Source: Rachicladosporium sp. CCFEE 5018
Taxonomy: Eukaryota; Ascomycota; Dothideomycetes; Cladosporiales; Cladosporiaceae
Assembly: GCA_002077045.2 (NCBI GenBank)
Contig: KZ111147.1
Location: 1,126,176-1,190,175 of the forward strand
Direction of reading: 5' to 3'
Length of the DNA stretch: 64,000 nucleotides
Made by a program: the position numbers and the translations under genes. The notes under the pieces are model-generated. The model was given only the letters and a program-made list of their open reading frames with translations. It was not told the origin of the DNA and did no database searches. The first letter of the stretch is position 1; every line of letters begins with the position of its first letter. This document shows, in pieces, positions 1 to 10,265 of this stretch.

Positions 1-2801
1 GACGGCCTCGCTCCCGTCTCCGGAGCCATCCTAATTTGACAATCGACATCTTCCCGTCGCTTACAGGGCTTGAGCATGATGAATCGCAGTAAATTTGTGT
101 TAATGCAGGTGAAACTCTGAACCCGGTCAAGAGTCGAACAGCGAGTGCGTGGTACTGTGGTACCGAGGACGCGAAGGGCAGGCCGATCTCGTGCCGCACG
201 CAACCCAGACCAAGTGTGCAGATTTTTCGGGGGCATTGAGCGCCTGCGGACGAAGCTCGAGTGCATGTGAGGCGTTGATGGTTGCAGGATCCTATGTAGG
301 ACCAGTAACTTCGCTATGTGTTTCGAGGGATCACAATATAGCTCGGTACCGGCCACCTTTGGATGCCTCCACACCTTGAGACCGTCTGAGTCTTGTTGCT
401 AGACTGTGCGAGAGTCCACTATTCGTCTTTAGCATTGCTTGAGACAAACTGCTTGCTTGGCCAGCAGCAGAAAGCACACGACAAAGCAGATCTTCGGACG
501 ATTGGTTGCACCGCAGCGATAGCGCCACAGCCGTACGGACGCACGGGAAGTACAAGTTCACCCTCCTGGAGTCTAGCTCACCATGTTGCTAAGACACAGT
601 CTGTGAACCAAGTGATCCTGAAAGGGAGGAGCAGTTGGAGCCGATCTTCGTTCGGATCCCAGCAACCAGGCGCCCGCTACCTGATAGAGCATCCAAACGA
701 GTGAGATGGCGTTGAGTTCCGACTTCCGTCAAGCAGGTGGCGTCCAGGCGATTGGCAGTCTGGCAGGCGTCCCCTACTAGTCGATTACCGGAATACGCGG
801 GAAATTGAGGACCTGCGTGGCACTTGGCGGTCGTCAAGCAAGCGATTGCATACGGAGAAAATGGAAAAAGGGCACTTGCCGTCATCCGTGGGCCGCCGAA
901 CGGGAACTAAAGAAAGTCACAAACGCACTTTACGGGTATGTGCAATCGTAGTGATTTCCATAGGAATCGAAGCATTGTGCTCCAAGTCATCGAGGACTTG
1001 AGGCTTGGTGGCACACCTGCAGGTACTGTACACTAATGCGTTGTGAGTCAATGCCATGATGGCCATAATGGGCCCTATGACCGGGACTGTATTCAACGGG
1101 ACCCGCCAGCACGAGCCGACACAGCACCTTCCCGATCCGCGACAGCCAGCTCAAGAAGTGCGATCTCCCGTTTACCTCGAATGGCGAGCAGTCCAAATTG
1201 CGATACACCTGCATGATGCTGGCGTCACAGCTGTCAAACATCCCTGGATGGCCCGCGGGTTCGCGTGACACAGAACTGTCGGGGAAGTCGGGCTCAGTAC
1301 ATCCACGCCACGGCCCTTCCCAGCGCATGCTTAGCGTGTAGCTGAGACAGGGACCCGTCGATCAAAGTCGAGATTGCTGACAAGGTTGCGGGTTTGGAGT
1401 GGTCAGAATGATGTGCTTCGTTCGGCTTTGAAGCGTGATGAAGTCGGCGTTGGCAGCTGCTCGGCCCGCCCGCTCATCTCGCAATGTAGACATGCTTCTC
1501 GGATCTCGATCACAATGGCACGGTCCGATCGTGTCGAGCCTCGTTTGTAACCTGGTGGTCGGTGAATGTTCTGACTTCACGACAAGACTGATATCCTGCT
1601 TTAGTACTGAGAAGCAACTTCGGCAGCATCCGACTCCAGATGGTGTGCGATGGACTGCTGCACAGACAAGCCATCGTGACACAGACACGGCGAGCTACAT
1701 TAGCAACCCCCACATCGTGTGCAGGAAGACGCCCCCCGAAGTATTGCACTCAACACCATTGCATAAGACCCCGGACGTCGACGACCATGTGCCTCGAGAT
1801 GGCTTTTCTGGCACGGCATGCGCGAAACAGTCGACCCAGACAGTAGCGCGATGGCGTGGGTGCCATTGACCTTTCCTGACCTCCGTTGCACTAGAGAACG
1901 TGACAGCATCCTCGCGTGGAAATTCGAGGTTTCAATGCTGGCACGCGACTGGCAAGGCGAACGGACCAGGTCGATGGGCGTGTGAGCTCTCCTGCTAGCA
2001 GTCCGCCAAAACTACGGCGCAGCTCACATCACCGCTCGATCAAGTGCGACTGATTGGGGTCATTCTACGACGGTATCTCGTATTGCTTTTCATACGGCAC
2101 TGGCAGCGATCTCGGACATCTGTCCGATGCCCTCATGATCTTTATCCTGAGCACCCTCCGACGGGATCGACCGACCTGCATTGGGAGCAAACTTCCGCGC
2201 CTCTAGTAGTCTCAAGTTGTCATGTCAAGAAGTGTGCACCGCAACGACATTGCCCTCTGAAAGCGCCACACCACGGAGATGTCGTCGCGAGAATCCGTCA
2301 CCGAGCGCTATAACCCTCCGCGGTGCAGCGAAAGACGGCAGACCCTTGGCAGTGCAGGCTATACTACCTGGAGAATGTTTGAACTACTAAAATGCGGGAA
2401 GAGGGTGCAGTTCCAGCCGTCTTCGCATCATCCCCATCCCCATTAGCCTGCGGACATTTCTCGCTCACGTGCGGGGCATCACCGAAAGCTCCACTCCATG
2501 TGCATGCGGTACTATACGCCGAAGCGGCAAAGCACGTAGACGAGACGGGTACGTTTGCACCGTATATTGCGGAAGACGCTTCCGGTCTGGCCCATCAATC
2601 GGGGTATTGGTTGCTCCACCCAAAGTAGCGATAAAGTGCCGTGGTACAGCATTCTGATGTGGGATCTCGCCGAAGATATGAGTGCGTGGTGTGGAATGCG
2701 AGTCATAGTGACTGTGCGGGCCTCCACGTAGAGTCGATTGAAGATGCCATTGCATGCGAGACGTGCAAGTGTATAGTAGGTGCGCAGGACCCTTATATCA
2801 T
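1..2801. other. Gene-poor block downstream of YCF1, copy A
   Basis: I see no convincing gene here. Short open frames occur on both strands, but none is conserved as a protein: those shared with 10562-13366 carry non-synonymous changes or frame-shifting indels, and none resembles a family I know. The two copies are nonetheless very similar (about 1-2 % difference in 1440-1740), at least as close as the neighbouring coding exons. It lies between the 3' end of YCF1 and, judging from copy B, the promoter of the DUF2841 gene. Confidence 0.6.
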
Positions 2802-5800
2802 CTACGAAGTGTCTACAGCACTGAGAAGACCCGACTCTTTCACAAGCTCGTAGAACAAGCCCTTACTCTTCACAAGGTTCTGAGGCGTGTCGAACTCCTT
2901 GATCTCGCCATGATCGAGGACGACAATGCGGTCACTGTCGAGGATGGTGTTGATGCGGTGAGCAACTAGATCCATGTAAGTACTGATTCAATGTCATTTG
3001 GCAGCAGGGTAGGGACTTACTCGTGATGATCGTCCGATCCTTGAACATATTACTCCGCAGCGTCGTCTGCAGCATTGCGTCCGTCTCGACATCCACCGCA
3101 GCGGTAGCCTCATCTAACACCAGTATATTGCTCGGCGTCAAGAGCGCGCGAGCCAGACTGATCAACTGCCGCTGTCCGGAAGACAGATTGGAGCCTCCTT
3201 CATTGATCTTCGCATCAAGCTGACCAGTCATGGATGATATGTGATCCCTCAATCGTGCATGATCGAGCACACTCCAGAGCTCCGTGTCATCGTGCACATG
3301 TCCAGGATCGAGATTGTCTCGCACTGTCCCCTCGAAAAGCGCAGCATCCTGAGGAATGATCGCCAATCTTCTCCGAAGATCCAACAAGCCAATGGCACTT
3401 GTGCTCACATCGTCGATGGTAATATCGCCGCCCGTCGGCTCAATGATCCGGAACAGTGAAAGAGTCAACGAGCTCTTACCAGCTCCTGTCCGGCCCACAA
3501 CACCTATCTTCTCATGAGACTTAATGCTGAGATTAATATTCCGCAAGACCGGCTCAAGCCCAGGCCGATATCTCGTGCTGAAGTTATTGAAGCTTACGGC
3601 ACCCTTAGCAGGCCAACTGACAGGCGGGCGGTTCTTCGAGATGATCTCGGGCGCTTCGCTGGGCAGGCGTGAATATTCCAGGACTCGCTCGACAGACACA
3701 ATGTTAGTCTCGACTTCGACGGTCTGTCTCACAATCCAATTGAGCGACTGGGTGATCTGCAGGGTGTAGCTCATCGCCAGACCGACCCAACCGGCACTAA
3801 GCCCGCTTCCAGACGAGACCGAGATGATCGCGAAGCTGGCCGCGGACAGGATGATGATCGATCCTATGAACTCCAGCCGTACAGCGAGCCACCTGTTAGC
3901 GTTGATGCTGGGGAAGTAAGCTCGTAGATTCGCATCGACGCGCCACTCGTTCTCGAGTCCGAAACGCTGCTGCTGGCGGTAAGCTCGGATGGTGGTGATG
4001 CCACTGAGCGATTCCTGGAAGTGAGCATATATGGGACTTCGGCTGATGCTGTCGAGGCGCTTTAGCTCACGAGAGGTGCGAAGGTAGTATCGCTGGATCC
4101 AGAGGTAGAGGCCGCCCAGCGGGATGATGAGGACCATGAAGATGGGTGTTGTAATGCAGATGACCACGAGGGTGAAGGCTGCGCGGGCAGCGTTGACGAA
4201 GAGCATATTGAAGGTCCTCGCAAGGACTTCATCGACGCGGTAGATGTCACTGTATGCAGCAGTCAGCGATCTAGTCACAATGCAAACTATGGCATGGTGG
4301 ACACGTGACGCATATGCCCATGTGTGAGCGTTGCCAACGGTGTGAAGAGCTTTTCACCACACCACGTGGTTGCGACTCAGACGTTGCATTGCTGTGCAGC
4401 GCACAACGGTCGCGCAAACCTTCTGCGCAATGCCGCATGGCCGAGCTCTTCAGACAACTTCAAAGTTGTGAGACGTACCTCGAGAATCGATTCAGAATGC
4501 GACCAGTGGGCGTGGTCTCAAAGAAGCTCATCGGACTCCGGAAGATCGCATACGCCATCCTCTCGTGCAATTTGCGGGAAGCCTGTACACATCGACGATA
4601 GTCAGCGGTCCGATCCCAATAGCAAGCGAGACGGCTGCGAGTTCCGAAACAACTCCCCATGTCCTGGTATTCGGTGCATGCATATACACAAGCGTTGCAG
4701 TAGCGGCGTGGGTCCACAAGCCGGGTGGCATGCACCTAAGTGAGCAACTAGTGCCTGCATGGCGATCCTTCGAGAACATCGTGCAGGACATGGGTATTTG
4801 CTTCCTCCGAAGAATACGCGGAAATTACAGGACAGAGTGGGGAGACTTACCTCGATCGAACAGAAGATCCATAGTATGAGTGTCTGCACAACGACCAGTG
4901 CGGCGCTGCCGAAACCGAAGGCAAAGTAGATCCCAATGTACTTGGCGACTTCTGGGTTGCCGCCGACTCTGCTGTTGGCTTCGGACCACTCCTTGAGCCA
5001 GACGCTACCGCCTGTTCGTGCAAAAGAAGTTAGCGTACCGCTGATGAGCGTTGAATGTCAGATGCTCGCGGGAGCGGTGACAGCTACCCGGCTCGATAGA
5101 CAAGACGGCTGGACCGCGTTGCGTTGCAGCGTATGCGCTGGCAAGTACGGTGATATCTCCGTTGCGAGACGGGTAGCTGGGAAGGGAAGTACGTACCTAT
5201 CTGTGCTGTTTGCGCACCGAGTAAGGTCACTGCGTAGATCGCAACAGCAACCAGATTGCTGGTCTTGGCGTACTCCAGATACACGTCCCACTTGACTTTA
5301 CCCTGCTCGGAAAATTCTTTGGTCTGCTTGCTTTTCAATGGACCCTGTGAGATATCGTCAGCATTGCGCAAACCCTTCCTGCTGTCGATCCTCGCTCAGT
5401 AGCTCACTCACCGTCTTCGCCTCTTCCTCATCGTTCATCTTGCCTCTTGGGCCCCTGAAGCTCGCTGTGCTCGCTCTCCTTAGGGTAAGACTCGACTCCT
5501 TCCTCGCAGGCATCCCAGGATTAGCTTTGATGGGTGCAAGCATAGTCAGACCTTCTTGCGCTTCCTCAGCCTCCTCTGCATTTTCATATACGGTGCTCGC
5601 CTCAGTGCTTGGACTGCCGTTATCGTCCGCATCGCCATTTTCTGACATAGCCGAGTCGTCGTTGTTCGAGGTTTTGATGAGCTGCGCAATCTCGCCCTTC
5701 ATCGCTGTAAGCTGCTCGTATGTGCCACGCTCCAGTACCCTGCCATCGCGAAGCAACACAATGAAGTGCGCCTCCATTAGCACCGGTATGGAGTTGGTTG

Positions 5801-8210
5801 CGAGTATACGAGTCTTGCCTGCGAGTAGTCCTCGTGAGCCCAGGACATTGTTGATAATGTGTCTTCCAACATGCTGATCCACAGCACTCAGCACGTCGTC
5901 GAGCAGATAAATGTCAGCCCGCGCATACACAGCTCGTGCGAGCGTCAATCGCGCCTTCTGCCCACCAGACAGACTAATGCCTCGCTCCCCAACTTCAGTC
6001 TGGTCACCATCAGGTAGACTTGCGAAGTCCTCTACCAACGCACAAGCATGCACAGTGCGTTCGTAGAAAGCCGGGTCCCACCGATAGCCGAAAACGATGT
6101 TCTCACGCACACTAGCATTCATGACCCAAGGACTCTGCGCCACGTACGCAGAATGGCCGCGTAGTACGACCTCGCCCTTGATTTTGTACAGGTCGCCCAA
6201 CATAGTCTGCAGGAAGGAGCTCTTGCCTGCACCAACACGTCCAACGATACAGGAAAGCTCGCCTTTGTGCGCTGTGAAGTTGATGTCTGATAGCACATTC
6301 TTGTCTTCGTTCGTGTCCCATGTGAAAGTAGCATCGCGGATGCGGACCGACTCCTCGCCCATGCCGACGGAATCGCTTCTAAGGACTGCGTCAGGCTGGA
6401 GTTCCGGTGCGACGAGGAAGTCTGTCAGGCGGCCAACAGCAACGGTCGCTTCAATAATGGCGGTGATCACCATAGGAAGCACCGCCAATGGAAACGTGAG
6501 CAAGTTGAAAAGCGTGAGCGCTGGGAACACGATGTCTGTGCTGAGTGGCTTGTTTTGCGTTGCGACGAAGACGGCGAACGTGCTGCAGCTGACGAAGAAG
6601 GGAGTAGTACTCCAGGTAAAGTTTGCAATAGCCGTGACACCGCCAATCTTACGGAGCGTATGCAACTCTTGGTCATTACGGATGACATTCAGCTTGTTCA
6701 TGAACGCCGTAGTCCAGGCGTAGAGCTTGATGCTCTTCATGTTGTTCAGAATCTCGGTCGTCAGCCGAGTACGAGCATCCTTGTTCTTCATCTGTTTCTT
6801 CTGCAACGTCTTACTGATGCGTGCGATGACTCCGTTGATCGGAATCATGATCAACATCGCGCCGAGACCAGCGAACATGGCTACACCAACGAGCTGGTAC
6901 AGCGAGATCAGACAGAGTGTAATCTGCAATGGCGCACTCCAAAGCTGTTGCCCGTACTGCGCCAAGTCCTGCAGTCTCTGCGTATCGACTGCCATGTAAT
7001 TGACGATATCGCCAGTGCTCTTAGCCGCGCGACCCTCGTTGCTGAGCTTCATACTCTTTGAGTATATGCTCGCAGTCAAGGCAGACTTGATGCGCATGCC
7101 CGTCTCGAATGCTCGTTGGAAGTACTGATGCAAGAACGCCGTTTGTAGGACACTGACTGCGAACATGGAAAGCGCAATCGCCGCGCCTTTTACAGGCGGC
7201 TGAGGTGTCTTGCCAGGCCTGTACGAGTCCACGAACGTGATAAGCAAGCGGAGCAGCTGCGGTTGAATGAAGTTCAAGCAGTCCGACACGGTCTTGATGC
7301 ATGTGCCGCGAAAATAAGGTCCGCCGAACGACCTGAACATAGCAATCCACAGACTAGGCTTCTTCTTCTCGAGCTCGTGACCCCAGCACTCTTGGAAGGT
7401 CTTTGCGGTCTCCTGCGTCGTATCTCGCTTGCGCAAATTCCAGAGATCGTCTTGCGTCAAGAACTCCTTGTATCCGTACTTCATCATAGGTGTCATCCAC
7501 GAGAAGGTCAGCACCGAAAAGATGTCCGCGTACTCATACGGGCACTCGTCCTCATCCCCGAGCGCATCGTACGCCGAGAGTCGTTTTGGCACCAGCCACT
7601 CCAGCACCAGCTCGATAGCCGCAAGTCCGACCATTGCCGTGAAGACCGCAAAGAACTCCGTGTGCAACTCATACATATTCTGGGCGATCAGGCTCCTAAG
7701 CTTGACTCCATATGCAACCAGCAAGAACAGCCAATACAATAGCGCCACGCCATTCGCGTTCCGACTTCTATCGTGCTCCACGTATTGCACTCCAAACATC
7801 ACTCCCAAGCTTGCCAGGTTCCCAATCGTAGTCCAGAACCGGAAGTCGCTGTACCACACATCCCCAAACCTTGCAATCTGCAGCCCAGCCTCCACTATCG
7901 TACTCCCAATCAACAGCAGTATGACCGCCAGCTTCGCATAGAAATGCCAATTCTTCTTCACAGGTTGTGGCGTCCGCTTCTTGTACAGATACCATAGTGC
8001 TCCGAACCCGCCCAGAACGCCGAACACTGACACGGTAGCGATCCAGACGTCTAGAAAGCATGGCGTGAAGTCCCATCTATACGGACTTACTGGTCCCCAT
8101 CCTTCTTCATTGCGACATAGGGTTGGGGTGTGGGGCGATTTACTGGCGGAGAGGTAGGTGGCGAAGTAGGATGGGGTTGAGGGCGTGGAGAAGACGGGTC
8201 GTTGCGCCAT
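2802..8210 (-). CDS. YCF1: ABCC (MRP-type) vacuolar transporter, YCF1-like, copy A
   Basis: Full-length ATP-binding cassette pump of the MRP/ABCC family, closest in layout to fungal Ycf1, which moves glutathione S-conjugates and metal-glutathione complexes into the vacuole. Six exons: 8210-5412, 5344-5197, 5011-4851, 4582-4479, 4249-3021, 2965-2802; phases all agree and give 1534 residues (yeast Ycf1 1515). Order is TMD0 (five helices, about residues 50-220), TMD1, NBD1 (Walker A GRVGAGKSS near 656, LSGGQ near 747, Walker B LLDDVLSAVD near 765), TMD2, NBD2 (GRTGAGKSS near 1320, LSSGQ near 1425, LVLDEA near 1444). NBD1 has Asp in place of the catalytic Glu, as is usual for ABCC proteins. The start is the ATG giving MAQRP, which copy B shares. 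Substrates are inferred from the family. Confidence 0.93.
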
Positions 8211-8915
8211 GATGGCGGAAGAGTAGCGTAAGCTGTACGCCCCCGGGATCAATGACTCCCAGTACTTAACGTTGTAGGTCGATCGAGTGTGGCAGGGTGT
8301 CGTCTCGTTGCACTGTATGTCTCTAGGTGATGGAGATAGCGAGTGTCATCGAGCAGCAAAGACGACGACGACACACTCGAAACGCCGTGTCAATGTAGGA
8401 ATGCTTAGGGGAGCGACAGGAAGGATGGAGCATGTGACAGAGATAGATCGTGTAGTGAAGCAAAGGATACAGGTACAGCTGAAGCAAGCCCAATCTATGC
8501 GGTAAACCTAACCCCAGCTAAAGTCCGACATGAGGCAATCGATGGGCGAGCTTTTATCAATTACACGCTAAAGAATGCCGAAAACCCGACGAGAAAGTTA
8601 GCATCGTGCTAATATCCTTGTCCATCCGTGGGACATGATCTGTCACTCTCGCTCGGTTGAGCATGGAACTTTCGCATCACTTGGATGATCCACAACAGCA
8701 AAGCTCAAATGGCATTCGAAAGATCATGCTGCACGATTGCCGGACTCGGACGAGGGGTGAATGGCAGCACGTTTGCTTGGCGAACGCTTGTTGAACTCAA
8801 TCTCCTGGGCCTGCTTTCGTCTGCGTGATGGCTGTCATGATGGAACATGCAGTCCTCTTCTATCATGTAGTACGGCTACCTCCAATCATGTGCCTCCAAC
8901 GAAGCAGCGATCAGG
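8211..8915. other. YCF1 promoter / ADE12 3' intergenic region, copy A
   Basis: No gene is seen in these 705 bases. YCF1 and ADE12 both run leftward, so this is the YCF1 promoter and leader plus the ADE12 3' flank. It differs strongly from copy B (18771-19471) except in a 129-base island at 8466-8594 and a stretch at about 8725-8810. No clear Yap1 site (TTASTAA) was found. Confidence 0.6.
8466..8594 (-). promoter_or_regulatory. Conserved non-coding island with 7-codon upstream ORF, copy A
   Basis: A 129-base stretch that differs by one base from 19018-19146, although the sequence on both sides is strongly diverged. On the YCF1 strand it holds ATG at 8531 and TAG ending at 8508, a 7-codon frame reading MSDFSWG, about 320 bases before the YCF1 ATG and identical in both copies. 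It could be an upstream ORF in the YCF1 leader, a transcription-factor array or a small RNA; sequence alone does not decide. Confidence 0.45.
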
Positions 8916-8982
8916 CTACCGTATGATCATGCTCTCCCTCCCTGGCCCAGTGCCGATATACTTGATCCTCACCCCCACGAAC
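8916..8982 (-). CDS. ADE12: ADE12 C-terminal fragment cut by gap
   Basis: The last 21 codons of adenylosuccinate synthetase, ending in GRESMIIR and stop, cut off by the N run. This is the same DNA as 22921-22987 and so is not an extra gene copy; the intact copy A gene lies in contig A2. Confidence 0.9.
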
Positions 8983-9082
8983 NNNNNNNNNNNNNNNNNN
9001 NNNNNNNNNNNNNNNNNNNNNNNNNNNNNNNNNNNNNNNNNNNNNNNNNNNNNNNNNNNNNNNNNNNNNNNNNNNNNNNNNN
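8983..9082. other. Assembly gap, 100 N (A1/B1 join)
   Basis: A run of exactly 100 N, the usual filler for a gap of unknown size. The left side is ADE12 of homologue A; the right side is the DUF2841 gene of homologue B. The two sides do not belong next to each other, and any reading frame across the gap is an artefact. Confidence 0.95.
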
Positions 9083-10265
9083 AGACAGGCCAGTACTGAC
9101 CAATGGCCCCATCAACAAAGTCCTGCTCCAGCTTCGCAACATGGTATAGCTGCTTCAGGAGCTCCTTGCGTTTGCCCTCCTTGTCCCCCGGTCCACCAAC
9201 GGCACATACAACCGATTCGCCAGCGAGCTCTTCGAGGAACTCGGTCCAGCCTTGCGTGCGATGAGTGTTACGAATTTCGGCGTTGTCATGGTTCCATGTG
9301 GCCAGCTGATCAGGTGTAGGACGCAGTCGAAGGAGGTGCACGCAGAGGTTCAATCGCTCTGTTGGTCCGATTAGTGACGCTCACCCCAAATTGTGCCAGG
9401 CCCCTCGCTCACGTACCATTGCGGCCGATGTGATCAGGTTCAACAAATGGACACATCTCCTTCTTTGGCCACCAGGGAGGGATAATCGCTGGGCCCACCG
9501 TGACATCAGCCTTGTTGTGTCTATTGCTCCGGTACGGGAATTTTGCTTGCTTTTTAGGGCAGATCCCTTTGATCCAGGCTTTGGCGATAGCCTTGACAAC
9601 CAGCTGCTGTAAGTTCTTGAGACATTCACGCAAGAAGTTCTCGACCTCTGCGGCATCGTCGATGCGGCATCGTTTCGTATGCAAGGTAGTGAAGGCCATC
9701 GTGTCGTTGTCTGATTCACTGACGACGGCAGAGTCGACTTTTCGCTTGACAACCGGCATCAATTGATTGCATTCATCCATCAAATCATGGGTCGACCATC
9801 TGGAGCCGGAGGCAGATGATGCTCCGTGTGGATCGAGACCCAAGTATGACCCTCCAGTGCGTATATGCATGGAAGAGGAAAGTTCTTCAACTATTCAGGT
9901 TCAGCTGCTGTATGATCCTGGTCAGAGGCTCACGCCGTGAAGACGTACCCGGTGTAGATGCCCTGATTGTGGCATCGCGTGCTTTGCGGAACAGCAAATG
10001 AGCATCGTTGCCGATGATCTTTGCGGACCAGTGCTCGTCTTCATCGAGCGTCTGGGTTTTGACAGTATTGTCGTGATAGGTAAATGTTACTGCTTTGAGG
10101 CGCTTGGAGCCGTGTTGCTCAAGGGGCTTTTGCAAATTGGTGCAGTGCTTCTACATTGTTGCTATATCAGCGTTGGTTCAAGATCGTTAAGCGTGCAATC
10201 GATATGCGTACCGCAGTTCTGACAGCATTTTGGTTCGATCGGGCGACTCGTACTGGCTGTACCAT
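9083..10265 (-). CDS. DUF2841 / YDR124W-like helical-bundle protein, 3' end cut by gap
   Basis: A fungal protein of the DUF2841 family (YDR124W-like helical bundle; in Aspergillus also linked to the subtelomeric hrmA cluster), function poorly known. Four exons with agreeing phases: 10265-10212, 10150-9949, 9890-9417, 9358-9083, giving 335 residues before the gap. Family marks are AKAWIKGICPKKQ followed by FPY, then PPWWPK and EPDHIGRN, and after the intron ERLNLCVHLLRLRP. The N-terminal 18-codon exon is the least certain part: its ATG and splice phases fit but nothing else supports it. The true C-terminus is missing. The partner in homologue A lies outside the window. Confidence 0.78.

Larger units (their letters stand above)
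1..8982. other. Contig A1 (homologue A, first part)
   Basis: Ungapped block ending at the first N run. It aligns with 10562-19540 of contig B1 at an offset of about 10560 with scattered substitutions and small indels. Its last 1167 bases are the same sequence as 21821-22987, so it should be joined directly to contig A2 by overlap. It carries the region downstream of YCF1, the whole of YCF1 and the last 21 codons of ADE12. Confidence 0.9.

Noticed and set aside
1362..1869. Overlapping short frames on both strands of the gene-poor block
   Set aside because: The frames are not preserved at both ends between copies, changes are not concentrated at third positions, and no family is recognised.
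8211..8252. A YCF1 start 14 codons further upstream
   Set aside because: There is no ATG there (the first codon would be TTG), and copy B diverges before MAQRP.
8916..9353. An open frame running across the first N gap
   Set aside because: It fuses the ADE12 C-terminus of homologue A with the DUF2841 gene of homologue B through undefined bases.
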